DNA of 11,763 bases from CAYMLQ01 sp964390795 (GCA_964390795.1 CAYMLQ010000166.1:1-11763), one strand, 5' to 3'; positions 1-8,106 are shown, numbered from the stretch's first letter. Notes: generated by a model from the sequence alone, not told the origin. Program-made: numbers and translations.

Positions 1-3000
1 GCAGAGGGTGCTGTGCAGGCCGGTCTGGTCGCGCTCCATGCGCGAGGCGGCGCGGATGTCGCCCGGCGGGACGGTCGTGCGCTGGCTCAGGGGGAGCTGT
101 CCGGCGCTGTCGATGGGGATGCCGGTCCACAGGCGCCAGGTGTTATCCATGGGCGAGGCTTTGCCTTCGCCGAAGCGCACATGGGTATTGAACACTTCCG
201 AGAAGGTAAACGCGTAGCTGCCGAAGGCGAGGGAGACGTTGGCCATGGGGTCGCCCTTGTAGCGGAATTGCAGGAGCGGGGTTGCGGAGGCGTTGAACCC
301 TTTGACCAGCAGGCCGTCGAGGCGGCGGCCGAAGACGCCGCCGTTCTCGAATTTCAGCACGCCGCCGCGCACGGGGTCGGTATAGTCGATGGAGGCTTTG
401 GCGCCGGTCTGGTAGGCGCTGGCGTTGCCGGGGCGGGCCTCGAAAGTCTGGAGGCCGCCCTCGGGGAGTTCGAGGGTGAGAAGCACGGGCGGGTGGTTGG
501 CATCGTCGGAGGGACGCATGGCTACGACCTGGCGGAAGAAGCGGCCGTCGGAGAGTTCGAGCGCGAGGGTCATGCGGCCGGGCTGGATGATCTCGTGGGG
601 CACGAGCACGCGGATGCTGTTGCCTTCCACGACAAAGGGCGCGGGCTGGGCGTCGGCGAGGGCGCGGTTGGGCGGCAGCACCGGCGAGGGCCAGGGATGG
701 GTCGGCGTGATAAGAATCGAGCCGGGAATGGTGGAGTCGGCGACCGCGCGCAGGCCGAAGTTGGCCTGTTCCGGCACGGCCCATTCGATGACGGGCTTGC
801 GCGGGTCGAGAGCGGCCGGGACCTCGACCATCTGGAGTTCGCCGGGACGCAGCGAGTTGACGACCTGGGTGAGGGCGGCGATCTCGGCGCGCTTTTCGGC
901 CGGCGCGGTGAGCGTTGGTGTGCCGCGGTGGATCTCGCGGAAGGCGCGGACCGCGTACCAGGCGTGCGGCGGGTTGCCGCACAGGCCCTGCAGGACATCG
1001 CTCGGCTGGAGGTTGCCGAAGCCTTCGAGCTGGACGGTCTGGTTGGCGCGGATGATCTCGGAGGGGACCCAGATCTCGACCGGGGTCCAGACGAGGTTCG
1101 TGCCGGCGGGGTCGGAGGGCGGGAGGTCGCCGAACGCGCCGGCGATTTTGCGCGGGCCGCGCGCCTCGTCCGAGCCGGAGAGCACATAGGTCCAGCCCTG
1201 CAGCGGGAGAAATCCGCCTTTGCCGTCGGCCTTCACGGTGGCGAACTCGAAGTTCACGCGCGTCTGGGGATGGCGAGCAAACTCGAAGCGCCAGCCGAGC
1301 AGCTTGTCGGGCTGCGCGGGGGGCAGGTCGCAGCGCGTGAGGAAGGTGCCGCCGCCGAGGATGGAGGTCACGCGCATTTCCGGGTGGGCGTTGCCGAGAT
1401 TGCGGAAGCGCACGCTGGGGTGGCTCACGGTGTCGAAGGCCTGCCAGTAGTCGGGAGCGAGCGGCTGAGCCACGCGGCCGTTGATGCGCACGCCGGCGTC
1501 AGCGACAGGGGCGGGCTCTGGCGCGGGAGGCACGCCCGCGGGGATGGCCTTGAAGGCGAACGGGCGTGGCCTGATCGATTCCGCGGCGATCTTGATGCGG
1601 GCGACCATCATGGAGTTGCGGAAGGTCCAGAGTCCGAGCGAGCCGTTCTGAAGCGGCTCCTTGTCCTCGACATCGAAGACCGGCTCGTTGTCGTAGCTGT
1701 ACTGGAGCCGGTTGCCGACGCGGCGCAGCTGCATGCCGTACCAGGCGCCGTGAATGTCGCGGCCGGCCGCGACCAGCGGCTGGTAGCCTTGCCGCGCCGA
1801 ACCCGCGCGGGCCCGCGGGACCAGGTACTTGGTCGAGACGTCCATAACCTCGCCGTTGCGGAGCAGGCGGGAGTAGAGCTGCGAATGGTCGGGGTCCCAG
1901 CCGGTGGCGATGGCGGAGTAACCGTCGCCGGTGGAGTTGGAGCGGCTCATGACCGAGAGGTTGAGGTCGCCGGGGCGCTCGTACCAGCCCATGCGCATGC
2001 CGGCGTAGAACTCGATGCTGAAGTCGCCGCTGAACACGTATTTGGACCAGAGCGCGGCGAGCGAGTCGGCGCTTTCGCCGTTCATGTGGGACCAGGTGGG
2101 CTCGCAGTAGAAGCGGTTGATGACTTCCCAGCGTCCGCCGTTCAGGGTCCAGTTGTAGAGTGATTCGGTGAAGAGTGTGTCGAAGACGTTGTCGCGTTTG
2201 ACGAGCGTGTGGCTGAGGTTCTCGAGGGTCATTCCGGTGATGCGCATTTTGCGGCCTTTGAGGGGCGCGGCGAGATGGGTCTTCGCGAGCAGGCGCTCGT
2301 CGCTGCCCAGCCAGAGCACATGGCTCTCGATGCCGAGGGTGAAGAGGCGCACCTGTTTCTTGTCGAACGCGATTTCGGGCACGAGGGCGGCAGCCACGGT
2401 AAAGGCGGCGTTGGTTCCAGACTCGGGGGTGAAGACGCTGATGAGGTCCTCCTTGACGCTGACGCGGCAGACGCCGTTGGAGGAGCCCTCTGTGATGCAT
2501 AGGTGCAGCTCCATGCCGTTGACCACGGGCAGCCGAACCTTGAACGCGCCCGTGAGGTCGCCCTTGAACCAGGTCAAGCCGTCCTTGAAGGTGATCCACT
2601 GGCCCTCGGGCGAGGCCCAATGGCGCATGAAGGGGTCGTTGACGTAGAGCGGGTTTTTTTCGAAGCGCTCGGAGATGACGGCGTCCTTGGAGGAGACCGC
2701 TGGCGCGGTGAAGAAGAGGTCGGCGGGGTTGGCGGCGAAGATGCTGAGGGTGCCGCCGGGCTGGATCTCCGGGCGGTGGAAGCAGACGAGCCGGTTGTCC
2801 GCGTAACAGCGCAACTCATTGGGTCGGAGCGCGTCGAGCGTCAGGGTGACGCGGTTGCTGACGCCTGCGGAAGTGAAGCTGTCGAGCGTGACACGGTTGG
2901 TTTCTGTGACTTCTTCAAGAAGGTAGACGCGCTGCCCCAGGGCCTGCGAGCAGGAGAAGCGGTAGAGCGGGGCATTGGGCACACCCGTGCCAGCGGTCAT

Positions 3001-4326
3001 CCCGCAGGCGAAGGAGTCAGAGGTTGCGACGAAGAGGGCCTCCTGCCGCAAAGGGCCGTCGCCCGCGGCGCCAAAACGCCAGGCATTGGTCTCTGCGCCG
3101 CGCGGCGGGAAATAGAGCCAGACGGTGTCTTTGCGCAGCAGCGACTGCACGCCGGGCGTCTGGCTGCGCGTGGCAAAGACGACGTCGTCGGGAGACTCGA
3201 AGAGGCGATCCTCGTGGGACCAGGCGGAGACGTCGTCGAAGCGTGTGGCCTCGCCCTCGGGCATGTGCGCGTAGAGGCCGAAGCGCCCGCCGGGCGGCAG
3301 GTCGATCTTGCGGCGGATGACCTCGATGTTGTCCGCGCGGCAAGCGATGCGGTCGTCGTAGGTCTGGACTTCGAGCATGAGCCACTGCCCGGCGGGCAGC
3401 TCGGTCTGGACGGCGTCGAGCGCGATGCGCGGCGCTGCGGGGTCGGCGGGCTGGCGCCAGAGTTCGAGGATCAGGCGGTCGGTGGCAGGGTCGGTGCGGC
3501 TCGTGAAGCCGAAATAGCCGCCGTGCTCGCCCGCGAGAAAGACGAGTCCGTTGACGCCGCTGTTGTGCTGGACGGCGGCGCGGCAGACGTAGCGGCTGTA
3601 AAAGGGTTCGCCGGTGAGCACCACGGCATTGGTGCCGCTGCCTTCGAGCGTGTAGAAGTTCGGGCTCTTCTCCGGCTTCGGCTGCCGCGCGAGCTGGTAG
3701 CCGCCCGAGGCGCCGCTGACGGAGCCGGTCACCGAGTGGAGCTTCCAGAGGCCGCTCATGATCTCCCACGTCGGCGGGAACTCCGAGCCCGCAGGCACCA
3801 GAAAGTTGTCCTCGAACTTGAAGGAGCCCAGGCGCTGCGTGTAGTCGTCCTGCTCTTTTTCTCCGGGGCTCGCGTCCGGAGCGTGCTGGAGATGCAGCAT
3901 GCCCGGCCAGAGTTCAGGCAGGCGCAGCACCTGCTGGTCGTCGATATAGCCGATCCAGGCGTCTTCGGTGCGCTTGAACGTGAACCAGCAGAGCGCATTG
4001 GTGAGGGCGGGGCAAGGCTGCGTCGCCAACCGTCTCTCGGTCTCCTTGGGAAAGAACTTGGCGGGAAGCAGGCGGCAGCGGGTGTTGCCCGCGCTCAGCA
4101 CGATCTCAGCGCTGCTGCCGGTTGCCGGATCCGACACGCGGATGCGTACCGCGCCGCCTGCCGGCTTGAGGTTCATCGCCGCCAGGGCCGACCGGTCGGA
4201 AACCTCGAGACGCGTGACCCACTCGTTCGGAATCTCGGCGGCTTGCAGAAGAGATGACACGGAGAACACACCCGACAGAAAAAACAGTAAAGATAGTTTC
4301 ACGCGCGTGATTCTAGCAGGTTCCAT
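1..4326 (-). CDS. Giant secreted protein with repeated jelly-roll (LamG-like) modules, 3' end outside window
   Basis: The frame is open without a stop for all 1442 codons from 4326 to the left edge, so the C-terminus is missing. Residues 1-31 look like a Sec signal: positive start (MEPARITRVK), hydrophobic core (LSLLFFLSGVFSVSSLL), then QAAE as a likely cleavage site. Export to periplasm, surface or medium is therefore likely. Modules recur that begin with an acidic/aromatic strand and a W...G.W pattern (about 170-200, 552-582, 712-760) and end with a G-x-[LF]-[GS]-[LI]-aromatic strand (about 346-370, 524-545, 895-915). These resemble concanavalin A-like/LamG or DUF1080-type folds, often linked to carbohydrate binding or cleavage. 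A Pro-rich linker (about 930-941, PPAPEPAP) leads to a different beta-rich region to 1442. No catalytic motif was recognised. ATG 4326 is the only in-frame ATG after the upstream stop at 4492-4494; GTG 4302 would give a neater signal peptide. Neither has a clear Shine-Dalgarno. Function unknown. Confidence 0.85.
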   Translation of the reverse strand, partial: MEPARITRVKLSLLFFLSGVFSVSSLLQAAEIPNEWVTRLEVSDRSALAAMNLKPAGGAVRIRVSDPATGSSAEIVLSAGNTRCRLLPAKFFPKETERRLATQPCPALTNALCWFTFKRTEDAWIGYIDDQQVLRLPELWPGMLHLQHAPDASPGEKEQDDYTQRLGSFKFEDNFLVPAGSEFPPTWEIMSGLWKLHSVTGSVSGASGGYQLARQPKPEKSPNFYTLEGSGTNAVVLTGEPFYSRYVCRAAVQHNSGVNGLVFLAGEHGGYFGFTSRTDPATDRLILELWRQPADPAAPRIALDAVQTELPAGQWLMLEVQTYDDRIACRADNIEVIRRKIDLPPGGRFGLYAHMPEGEATRFDDVSAWSHEDRLFESPDDVVFATRSQTPGVQSLLRKDTVWLYFPPRGAETNAWRFGAAGDGPLRQEALFVATSDSFACGMTAGTGVPNAPLYRFSCSQALGQRVYLLEEVTETNRVTLDSFTSAGVSNRVTLTLDALRPNELRCYADNRLVCFHRPEIQPGGTLSIFAANPADLFFTAPAVSSKDAVISERFEKNPLYVNDPFMRHWASPEGQWITFKDGLTWFKGDLTGAFKVRLPVVNGMELHLCITEGSSNGVCRVSVKEDLISVFTPESGTNAAFTVAAALVPEIAFDKKQVRLFTLGIESHVLWLGSDERLLAKTHLAAPLKGRKMRITGMTLENLSHTLVKRDNVFDTLFTESLYNWTLNGGRWEVINRFYCEPTWSHMNGESADSLAALWSKYVFSGDFSIEFYAGMRMGWYERPGDLNLSVMSRSNSTGDGYSAIATGWDPDHSQLYSRLLRNGEVMDVSTKYLVPRARAGSARQGYQPLVAAGRDIHGAWYGMQLRRVGNRLQYSYDNEPVFDVEDKEPLQNGSLGLWTFRNSMMVARIKIAAESIRPRPFAFKAIPAGVPPAPEPAPVADAGVRINGRVAQPLAPDYWQAFDTVSHPSVRFRNLGNAHPEMRVTSILGGGTFLTRCDLPPAQPDKLLGWRFEFARHPQTRVNFEFATVKADGKGGFLPLQGWTYVLSGSDEARGPRKIAGAFGDLPPSDPAGTNLVWTPVEIWVPSEIIRANQTVQLEGFGNLQPSDVLQGLCGNPPHAWYAVRAFREIHRGTPTLTAPAEKRAEIAALTQVVNSLRPGELQMVEVPAALDPRKPVIEWAVPEQANFGLRAVADSTIPGSILITPTHPWPSPVLPPNRALADAQPAPFVVEGNSIRVLVPHEIIQPGRMTLALELSDGRFFRQVVAMRPSDDANHPPVLLTLELPEGGLQTFEARPGNASAYQTGAKASIDYTDPVRGGVLKFENGGVFGRRLDGLLVKGFNASATPLLQFRYKGDPMANVSLAFGSYAFTFSEVFNTHVRFGEGKASPMDNTWRLWTGIPIDSAGQLPLSQRTTVPPGDIRAASRMERDQTGLHSTLC

Positions 4327-4595
4327 GCCGGATAGTAAGAGGGAGGTTGCCGGAATCTCGGGACAGCCCGGAGACGGCGCTTGGCGCGTGCCGCGGCATC
4401 GCAGGGGACGAAGGGCGCGTCTGGAGAAGAGTGTGTACGGGGTGAAGTGCGTTGCGGCGTACGCAGGTCGCCTGATGGTTCTGAACTTGTACTAATCGGT
4501 CTGCTTTTGGTACTGTCAGCACGATCAAATGGTGCCATCCACTGGTCGTGCGGTCAGGGTTGAGGAACTGAGCATGCAAAGAGAAAGAGACAGAT
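4327..4595. other. Divergent intergenic region
   Basis: This 269-base non-coding stretch separates the two divergently transcribed genes, so it must carry the promoters for both. It contains no convincing ORF, RNA gene or terminator. The segment 4480-4540 is more AT-rich than its surroundings and holds the best promoter-like sequences. No strong Shine-Dalgarno precedes the minus-strand ATG at 4326. The plus-strand ATG at 4596 is preceded only by a purine run (GAGAAAGAGA, 4580-4589). Confidence 0.6.
4487..4516 (+). promoter_or_regulatory. Weak candidate sigma-70 promoter for the PEP-binding gene
   Basis: TTGTAC (4487-4492) and TACTGT (4511-4516) are separated by 18 bases, about 80 bases upstream of the start at 4596. 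Each matches its consensus only in part. On the opposite strand, CTGACA (4519-4514) could serve as a -35 box for the divergent secreted-protein gene, but its -10 is poor. This is a guess from position and composition only. Confidence 0.25.
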
Positions 4596-7199
4596 ATGAT
4601 ACGCGACATCCGTGAGAACAACGATCCGGTCGACACCACGGGGCTGCCGTCGCTCGACGCGTCCCTCAGCGGCATTCTGGCGGGGGACAACATCGTCTGG
4701 CACGTGGACCGCATCCAAGACTACCGGTCGTTTGTGACGCCGTACGTGCAGGCCGCGGTGCGCGACGGGCGCAAGCTGGTCTACTTCCGTTTCGCGCGGC
4801 ACGAGGCGCTGCTGCCGGACGACTTCCCGTGCGACCGGCACACGCTCATCCCCGAGGACGGGTTCGAGGTGTTCATCCACCGCATCCACCAGGTCATCGG
4901 CGAGGCCGGCTATGGCGCGTACTACGTGTTCGACTGCCTCTCCGACCTCGCGACCGACTGGTATTCGGACGCCATGCTCGGCAACTTCTTCATGCTGACC
5001 TGCCCGTACCTGTACAAACTGGAAACCATCGCCTACTTCGGCCTGCTGCGGCGGCATCACTCGCGGCATGCGACCGAGCCGGTACAGTCCACCACGCAGC
5101 TGTTCATCGATGTGTTCCACGCCAACGGCAGGCTCTACGTGCGGCCGGTCAAGACGCAGTTCCGCTATACGCCGACCATCCACCTGCTGCACGTCTGGAA
5201 AGAGCAGGACGCGTTCGACGTGGTACGCTCCAGCGCGGTGATCGCCGAGGTGCTCTCGAACGCGGGGCCGGACTGGGCCGCCGACGAGATGTACGGCGAG
5301 GAGGTGCTGCGGCAGGCGGAGGAGATCGTCAGTAAAGCCGGTGCGGAAGAGGCTGTGCATACCGAGGAGCAGAGACACGCGGTCTGGGGGCAGCTCGTGC
5401 GCATGGTGGTCACGCGCGACGACGCGATCATGCCGCTCGTGCGGAAATATCTGACCATCGCCGACCTTCTGGATATCCGCAACCGCATGGTGGGCACCGG
5501 GCTGATCGGCGGAAAGACCGTGGGCATGCTGGTGGCCCGCAACATCGTGGCGCGCGACGCGCCGCAAGTCGGCGCCACGCTGGAGCCTCACGACTCCTTC
5601 TATATCGGCGCGGATGTGTTCTACACGTTCCTCGTGCGCAACGGGCTGTGGCCCGACCGCGAGAAGCAGCACTCGCCGGAGACGTTCTTGGAGGGCGTGG
5701 ATGAGGCGCGCACCAAGATTCTGGCGGGAAGCTTTCCGGACTACGTGCTGCGGCAGTTCGAGGAGATGCTGGACTATTTCGGGCAGTACCCGGTGATCGT
5801 GCGCTCCAGCTCGCTGCTGGAGGACAACTACGGCAACTGCTTCGCCGGCAAGTACGAGAGCGTCTTCTGCGCAAACCAGGGCACGCGCGAGGCCCGGCTG
5901 GCCGCGTTCCTCGGGGCGGTGCTGACCGTCTACGCCAGCACCATGAGCCGCGAGGCGCTGAGCTACCGCGCCCGCCACAAGCTGCTGGAGCGCGACGAGC
6001 AGATGGCGCTGCTCGTGATGCGCGTGACCGGCGTGCTGCAGAGCCACACCTTTTACCCGCACCTCGCCGGCGTGGGCTTCTCCTACAACCCGTTCGTGTG
6101 GAGCAAAGAGATCGACCCCGAGGCCGGCGTGGTGCGGCTGGTCTACGGACTTGGCACGCGCGCGGTGGACCGCGTGGACGACGACTACACGCGCGTGGTG
6201 GCGCTCAATGCGCCTTCGCGGCGCCCGGAGCCGGACTTCGAGGAGATCTGCCGCCACTCGCAGCGCAAGGTCGACTACATCGATCTGGAGGCGGACGCGC
6301 TGCGGTCTGGCTATTTTGAGGATCTGATCAAAGACGCCCGCGATGTGCCGATCGATCTCTTCACCTCGTTTGACCAGCAGGCCCTGCAGCAGGGGCGTAA
6401 GAATCGCATCCTGACCTTTGACAAGCTCCTGATGGAAACGCCGTTCGTGAAGGATATGCAGCTTGTCTTCAAAACGCTGGAGAAGGCCTACGAGCGGCCG
6501 GTGGACGTCGAGTTCGCCGTCAACTTCTTGGACGACCACACCTATCGCATCAACCTGCTGCAATGTCGCCCGCTGCAGGTGCAGGGCACGCACAACCCGA
6601 ACGTGCCGGAACTGAGCGTGTCGCCGGAGGACTCGCTGCTGATGAGCAAGGGCGCGGTCGTGGGGCACAGCCGCGTGACGCGGCTGGACTGGATTCTGTA
6701 TGTGCATCCGGGCTTGTACGGCACCTTGCCCGAGAATGCGCGCCATGCGGTGGCGCGGGCCATCGGCGAGATCAACCGCGCCTTGGGCAAGCTCGGCGGC
6801 GCGGTCCTGGCGATCGGCCCTGGGCGCTGGGGCACGCACATGGCGTCGCTCGGCGTGCCGGTGAATTTCTCCGAGATCAACCACGTCGCGGCGCTGTGCG
6901 AGGTGGCGCAGATGCACGCGTTCCTGACCCCGGACATTTCCCTTGGCACGCACTTTTTCGGCGAGCTGGTGGAGCTGAACATGCTCTACTTCGCGCTCTT
7001 CCCTGACCGGCCGGCGAACCGGCTGAACACGGAGAAGATTGAGGCTGCCGTTGACCATCTGCCGGAGTTGGTGGCCAACCTGCCGGCGTCCATCGCGCCG
7101 GTCCTGCGCGTGGTGAAGGCGGACGATGTCGAGACCGAAGGCCTGTGGCTCGTGGCCAACGCGCCCGAGCAAGAGGTCATCGTGGCGCGCAGGGATTAG
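4596..7199 (+). CDS. PEP/pyruvate-binding ATP-grasp protein with KaiC-like N-terminal domain
   Basis: 867 residues, probably cytosolic. Residues about 15-200 follow a KaiC/RecA layout (LPSLDASLSGILAGDNIVW), but the expected Walker A loop is replaced by WHVDRIQDYRSF. A Walker-B-like strand remains (YYVFDCLS, D113). Residues about 300-661 match the N-terminal nucleotide-binding domain of PEP synthase and pyruvate phosphate dikinase: IGGKTVG (K307), VIVRSSSLLED (R403, E409, D410), GNCFAGKYES (413-422), VDVEFAV (636-642, E639) and QCRPLQ (656-661). The central phosphohistidine domain (a TSH motif) and the PEP/pyruvate TIM barrel are both absent. Instead there is a C-terminal region with IGPGRWGTHMASLGVPV (740-756) and SLGTHFFGEL (782-791). 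It probably binds ATP and may transfer phosphate to an unknown partner. It should not be called PEP synthase. The start follows a weak purine-rich RBS, and MIRDIRE fits a typical beginning. It is monocistronic as far as visible. Confidence 0.85.
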   Translation: MIRDIRENNDPVDTTGLPSLDASLSGILAGDNIVWHVDRIQDYRSFVTPYVQAAVRDGRKLVYFRFARHEALLPDDFPCDRHTLIPEDGFEVFIHRIHQVIGEAGYGAYYVFDCLSDLATDWYSDAMLGNFFMLTCPYLYKLETIAYFGLLRRHHSRHATEPVQSTTQLFIDVFHANGRLYVRPVKTQFRYTPTIHLLHVWKEQDAFDVVRSSAVIAEVLSNAGPDWAADEMYGEEVLRQAEEIVSKAGAEEAVHTEEQRHAVWGQLVRMVVTRDDAIMPLVRKYLTIADLLDIRNRMVGTGLIGGKTVGMLVARNIVARDAPQVGATLEPHDSFYIGADVFYTFLVRNGLWPDREKQHSPETFLEGVDEARTKILAGSFPDYVLRQFEEMLDYFGQYPVIVRSSSLLEDNYGNCFAGKYESVFCANQGTREARLAAFLGAVLTVYASTMSREALSYRARHKLLERDEQMALLVMRVTGVLQSHTFYPHLAGVGFSYNPFVWSKEIDPEAGVVRLVYGLGTRAVDRVDDDYTRVVALNAPSRRPEPDFEEICRHSQRKVDYIDLEADALRSGYFEDLIKDARDVPIDLFTSFDQQALQQGRKNRILTFDKLLMETPFVKDMQLVFKTLEKAYERPVDVEFAVNFLDDHTYRINLLQCRPLQVQGTHNPNVPELSVSPEDSLLMSKGAVVGHSRVTRLDWILYVHPGLYGTLPENARHAVARAIGEINRALGKLGGAVLAIGPGRWGTHMASLGVPVNFSEINHVAALCEVAQMHAFLTPDISLGTHFFGELVELNMLYFALFPDRPANRLNTEKIEAAVDHLPELVANLPASIAPVLRVVKADDVETEGLWLVANAPEQEVIVARRD

Positions 7200-7225
7200 C
7201 CGCCTCGTTGGCAATGGCACAGCCG

Positions 7226-7254
7226 TTGACAGGTCACTGGAATCGCGATATTAT
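7226..7254 (+). promoter_or_regulatory. Near-consensus sigma-70 promoter of vapBC
   Basis: A perfect -35 TTGACA (7226-7231), a 17-base spacer and a -10 TATTAT (7249-7254, five of six matches). It lies between the stop of the ATP-grasp gene (7199) and the vapB ATG (7262). Transcription should start about seven bases after the -10, at 7261-7262, on or next to the A of the ATG, so the mRNA would be leaderless. Confidence 0.75.
7242..7249. promoter_or_regulatory. Candidate operator palindrome in the vapBC promoter
   Basis: ATCGCGAT is a perfect 8-base palindrome that overlaps the upstream edge of the -10 box. VapB-type antitoxins usually autorepress through short palindromes in their own promoter, so the position fits. 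A second palindrome, CATATG, covers the start codon (7259-7264). Short palindromes are common by chance. Confidence 0.25.
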
Positions 7255-7261
7255 TACCCAT

Positions 7262-7507
7262 ATGAAGACAACCATAGATATTGCTGATGACCTTTTCCTG
7301 CGCTCGAAACAAGTTTCCCGCGAAAGGGGGGTGACCTTGCGGGAGTTGTTTTCGGAGGGGCTCGAGTATGCCCTTGAGAAACGGTCTGTCGCGCCCGTAA
7401 CCTGCGTCAAGGCGGTCACCTTCAAAGGCAAGGGACTCGCACCGGAGTTCCGGTTGGCAACCTGGGGCGTGCTCCGGGATGCCGCGTATGAGGGGCACGG
7501 CTCATGA
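7262..7507 (+). CDS. vapB: VapB-family antitoxin
   Basis: 81 residues. The N-terminus (MKTTIDIADDLFLRSKQVSR, followed by RGVTLRELFSEGLEYAL) has the strand-helix-helix pattern of ribbon-helix-helix or AbrB-like VapB antitoxins, which bind DNA as dimers and repress their own operon. The C-terminal part (FKGKGLAPEF...TWGVLRDAAYEG, about 54-78) matches the toxin-wrapping tail seen in VapB partners of this VapC type. The stop overlaps the vapC start in an ATGA, which implies translational coupling and a co-expressed pair. ATG 7262 was chosen because the protein begins with the family motif and a strong promoter sits just upstream. A longer in-frame start at 7145 would lie inside the preceding gene and add non-homologous residues. 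No Shine-Dalgarno is present. The first 120 bases are visibly less GC-rich than the neighbouring genes, in keeping with the mobility of such modules. Confidence 0.85.
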   Translation: MKTTIDIADDLFLRSKQVSRERGVTLRELFSEGLEYALEKRSVAPVTCVKAVTFKGKGLAPEFRLATWGVLRDAAYEGHGS

Positions 7508-7938
7508 TCGCCGTAGACACCAATCTGCTGGTTTATGCGCATCGTGAAGACTCGCCGTGGCACGACGCGGCCTTGAAAGCGATGATGGGGTTGGCCAACG
7601 GTCCGGCCATGTGGGCTATCCCGTGGCCCTGCGTGCATGAGTTCCTGTCCATTGTGACACACCCCAAGCTCTACCGTCCGCCGACACCTATGCTGATCGC
7701 CATCGCGGCCATACGGGCATGGACGGGATCTCCCACGCTCCGCTTGCTCGGGGAGAGTCCCGATCATTTGGGTCGGCTTGAGCAGCAGGTTCTCGCTGCA
7801 AAGGCTGCCGGGCCGATGGTGCATGACGCCCGTATCGCCGCCTTATGCCTGAGTCACGGTGTCAGGCAATTCTGGTCGGCTGACCGGGACTTCTCCCGCT
7901 TTCCGGCGCTGAAGATCAAGAACCCGCTTGTCGGTTGA
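7504..7938 (+). CDS. vapC: VapC toxin, PIN-domain ribonuclease
   Basis: 144 residues, the usual VapC length. PIN-domain landmarks are all present: VDTNLLVYA (D5), WPCVHEFLSI (E46), MVHDARIAAL (D108) and FWSADRDFSRF (D127, with D129 nearby). These acidic residues coordinate Mg2+ or Mn2+ in the nuclease site, so the toxin looks catalytically intact. VapC enzymes typically cleave tRNA or rRNA and are held inactive by VapB. The pattern is closest to the 'TA system VapC family ribonuclease toxin' group known from mycobacteria, Myxococcota and other taxa. The start overlaps the vapB stop by four bases. The last 42 bases, including the stop, lie in the 55-base sequence that is duplicated across the scaffold gap; the reading is unaffected. 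Confidence 0.92.
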   Translation: MIAVDTNLLVYAHREDSPWHDAALKAMMGLANGPAMWAIPWPCVHEFLSIVTHPKLYRPPTPMLIAIAAIRAWTGSPTLRLLGESPDHLGRLEQQVLAAKAAGPMVHDARIAALCLSHGVRQFWSADRDFSRFPALKIKNPLVG

Positions 7939-7951
7939 CGAGATTCCGGTG
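7897..7951. repeat. 55-base contig-end overlap, left copy
   Basis: This sequence covers the vapC 3' end plus 13 bases. It is identical over all 55 bases to 8052-8106 and ends exactly where the N run begins. Best read as the shared end of two contigs that were not merged. Confidence 0.9.
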
Positions 7952-8051
7952 NNNNNNNNNNNNNNNNNNNNNNNNNNNNNNNNNNNNNNNNNNNNNNNNN
8001 NNNNNNNNNNNNNNNNNNNNNNNNNNNNNNNNNNNNNNNNNNNNNNNNNNN
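7952..8051. other. 100-N scaffold gap
   Basis: Exactly 100 N, the conventional length for a gap of unknown size. Because both flanks are the same 55 bases, the true distance is probably zero or negative. Collapsing the overlap puts the plsY ATG 60 bases after the vapC stop. Confidence 0.95.
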
Positions 8052-8106
8052 CGCTTTCCGGCGCTGAAGATCAAGAACCCGCTTGTCGGTTGACGAGATT
8101 CCGGTG
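8052..8106. repeat. 55-base contig-end overlap, right copy
   Basis: Exact duplicate of 7897-7951, beginning at the first base after the N run. It contains a second copy of the vapC C-terminal codons and stop without the rest of the gene, so it is not an independent coding remnant. Confidence 0.9.

Noticed and set aside
13..4257. Long plus-strand open frames (13-2163 and 2503-4257) opposite the secreted-protein gene
   Set aside because: Their codons are the exact mirror of the minus-strand gene's codons. High GC at third positions removes stops from this antisense frame. The products are low-complexity, rich in Gly, Ala, Val, Glu and Asp, with no domain pattern, whereas the minus frame has a signal peptide and repeated domains.
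4327..4360. ACCTCC-like sequence upstream of the minus-strand ATG as a regulatory element
   Set aside because: It resembles the anti-Shine-Dalgarno rather than an RBS when read on the gene's strand. A single six-base match in a GC-rich region carries no weight.
4554..7220. 888-codon minus-strand frame covering the whole ATP-grasp gene
   Set aside because: Again a codon-aligned mirror of a GC-rich gene. The product is rich in His, Arg, Val and Gln with no recognisable motif, while the plus frame carries clear ATP-grasp motifs.
7145..7261. N-terminal extension of vapB starting inside the ATP-grasp gene
   Set aside because: It would overlap the upstream gene, adds 39 residues unlike any VapB, and lies upstream of the strong promoter; MKTTIDIADD at 7262 is the family start.
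7897..8106. 55-base direct repeat as a target-site duplication or attachment-site pair of a mobile element
   Set aside because: The copies end exactly at the N run, the gap is the placeholder length of 100, and no integrase or transposase is present. An assembly overlap explains all of this.
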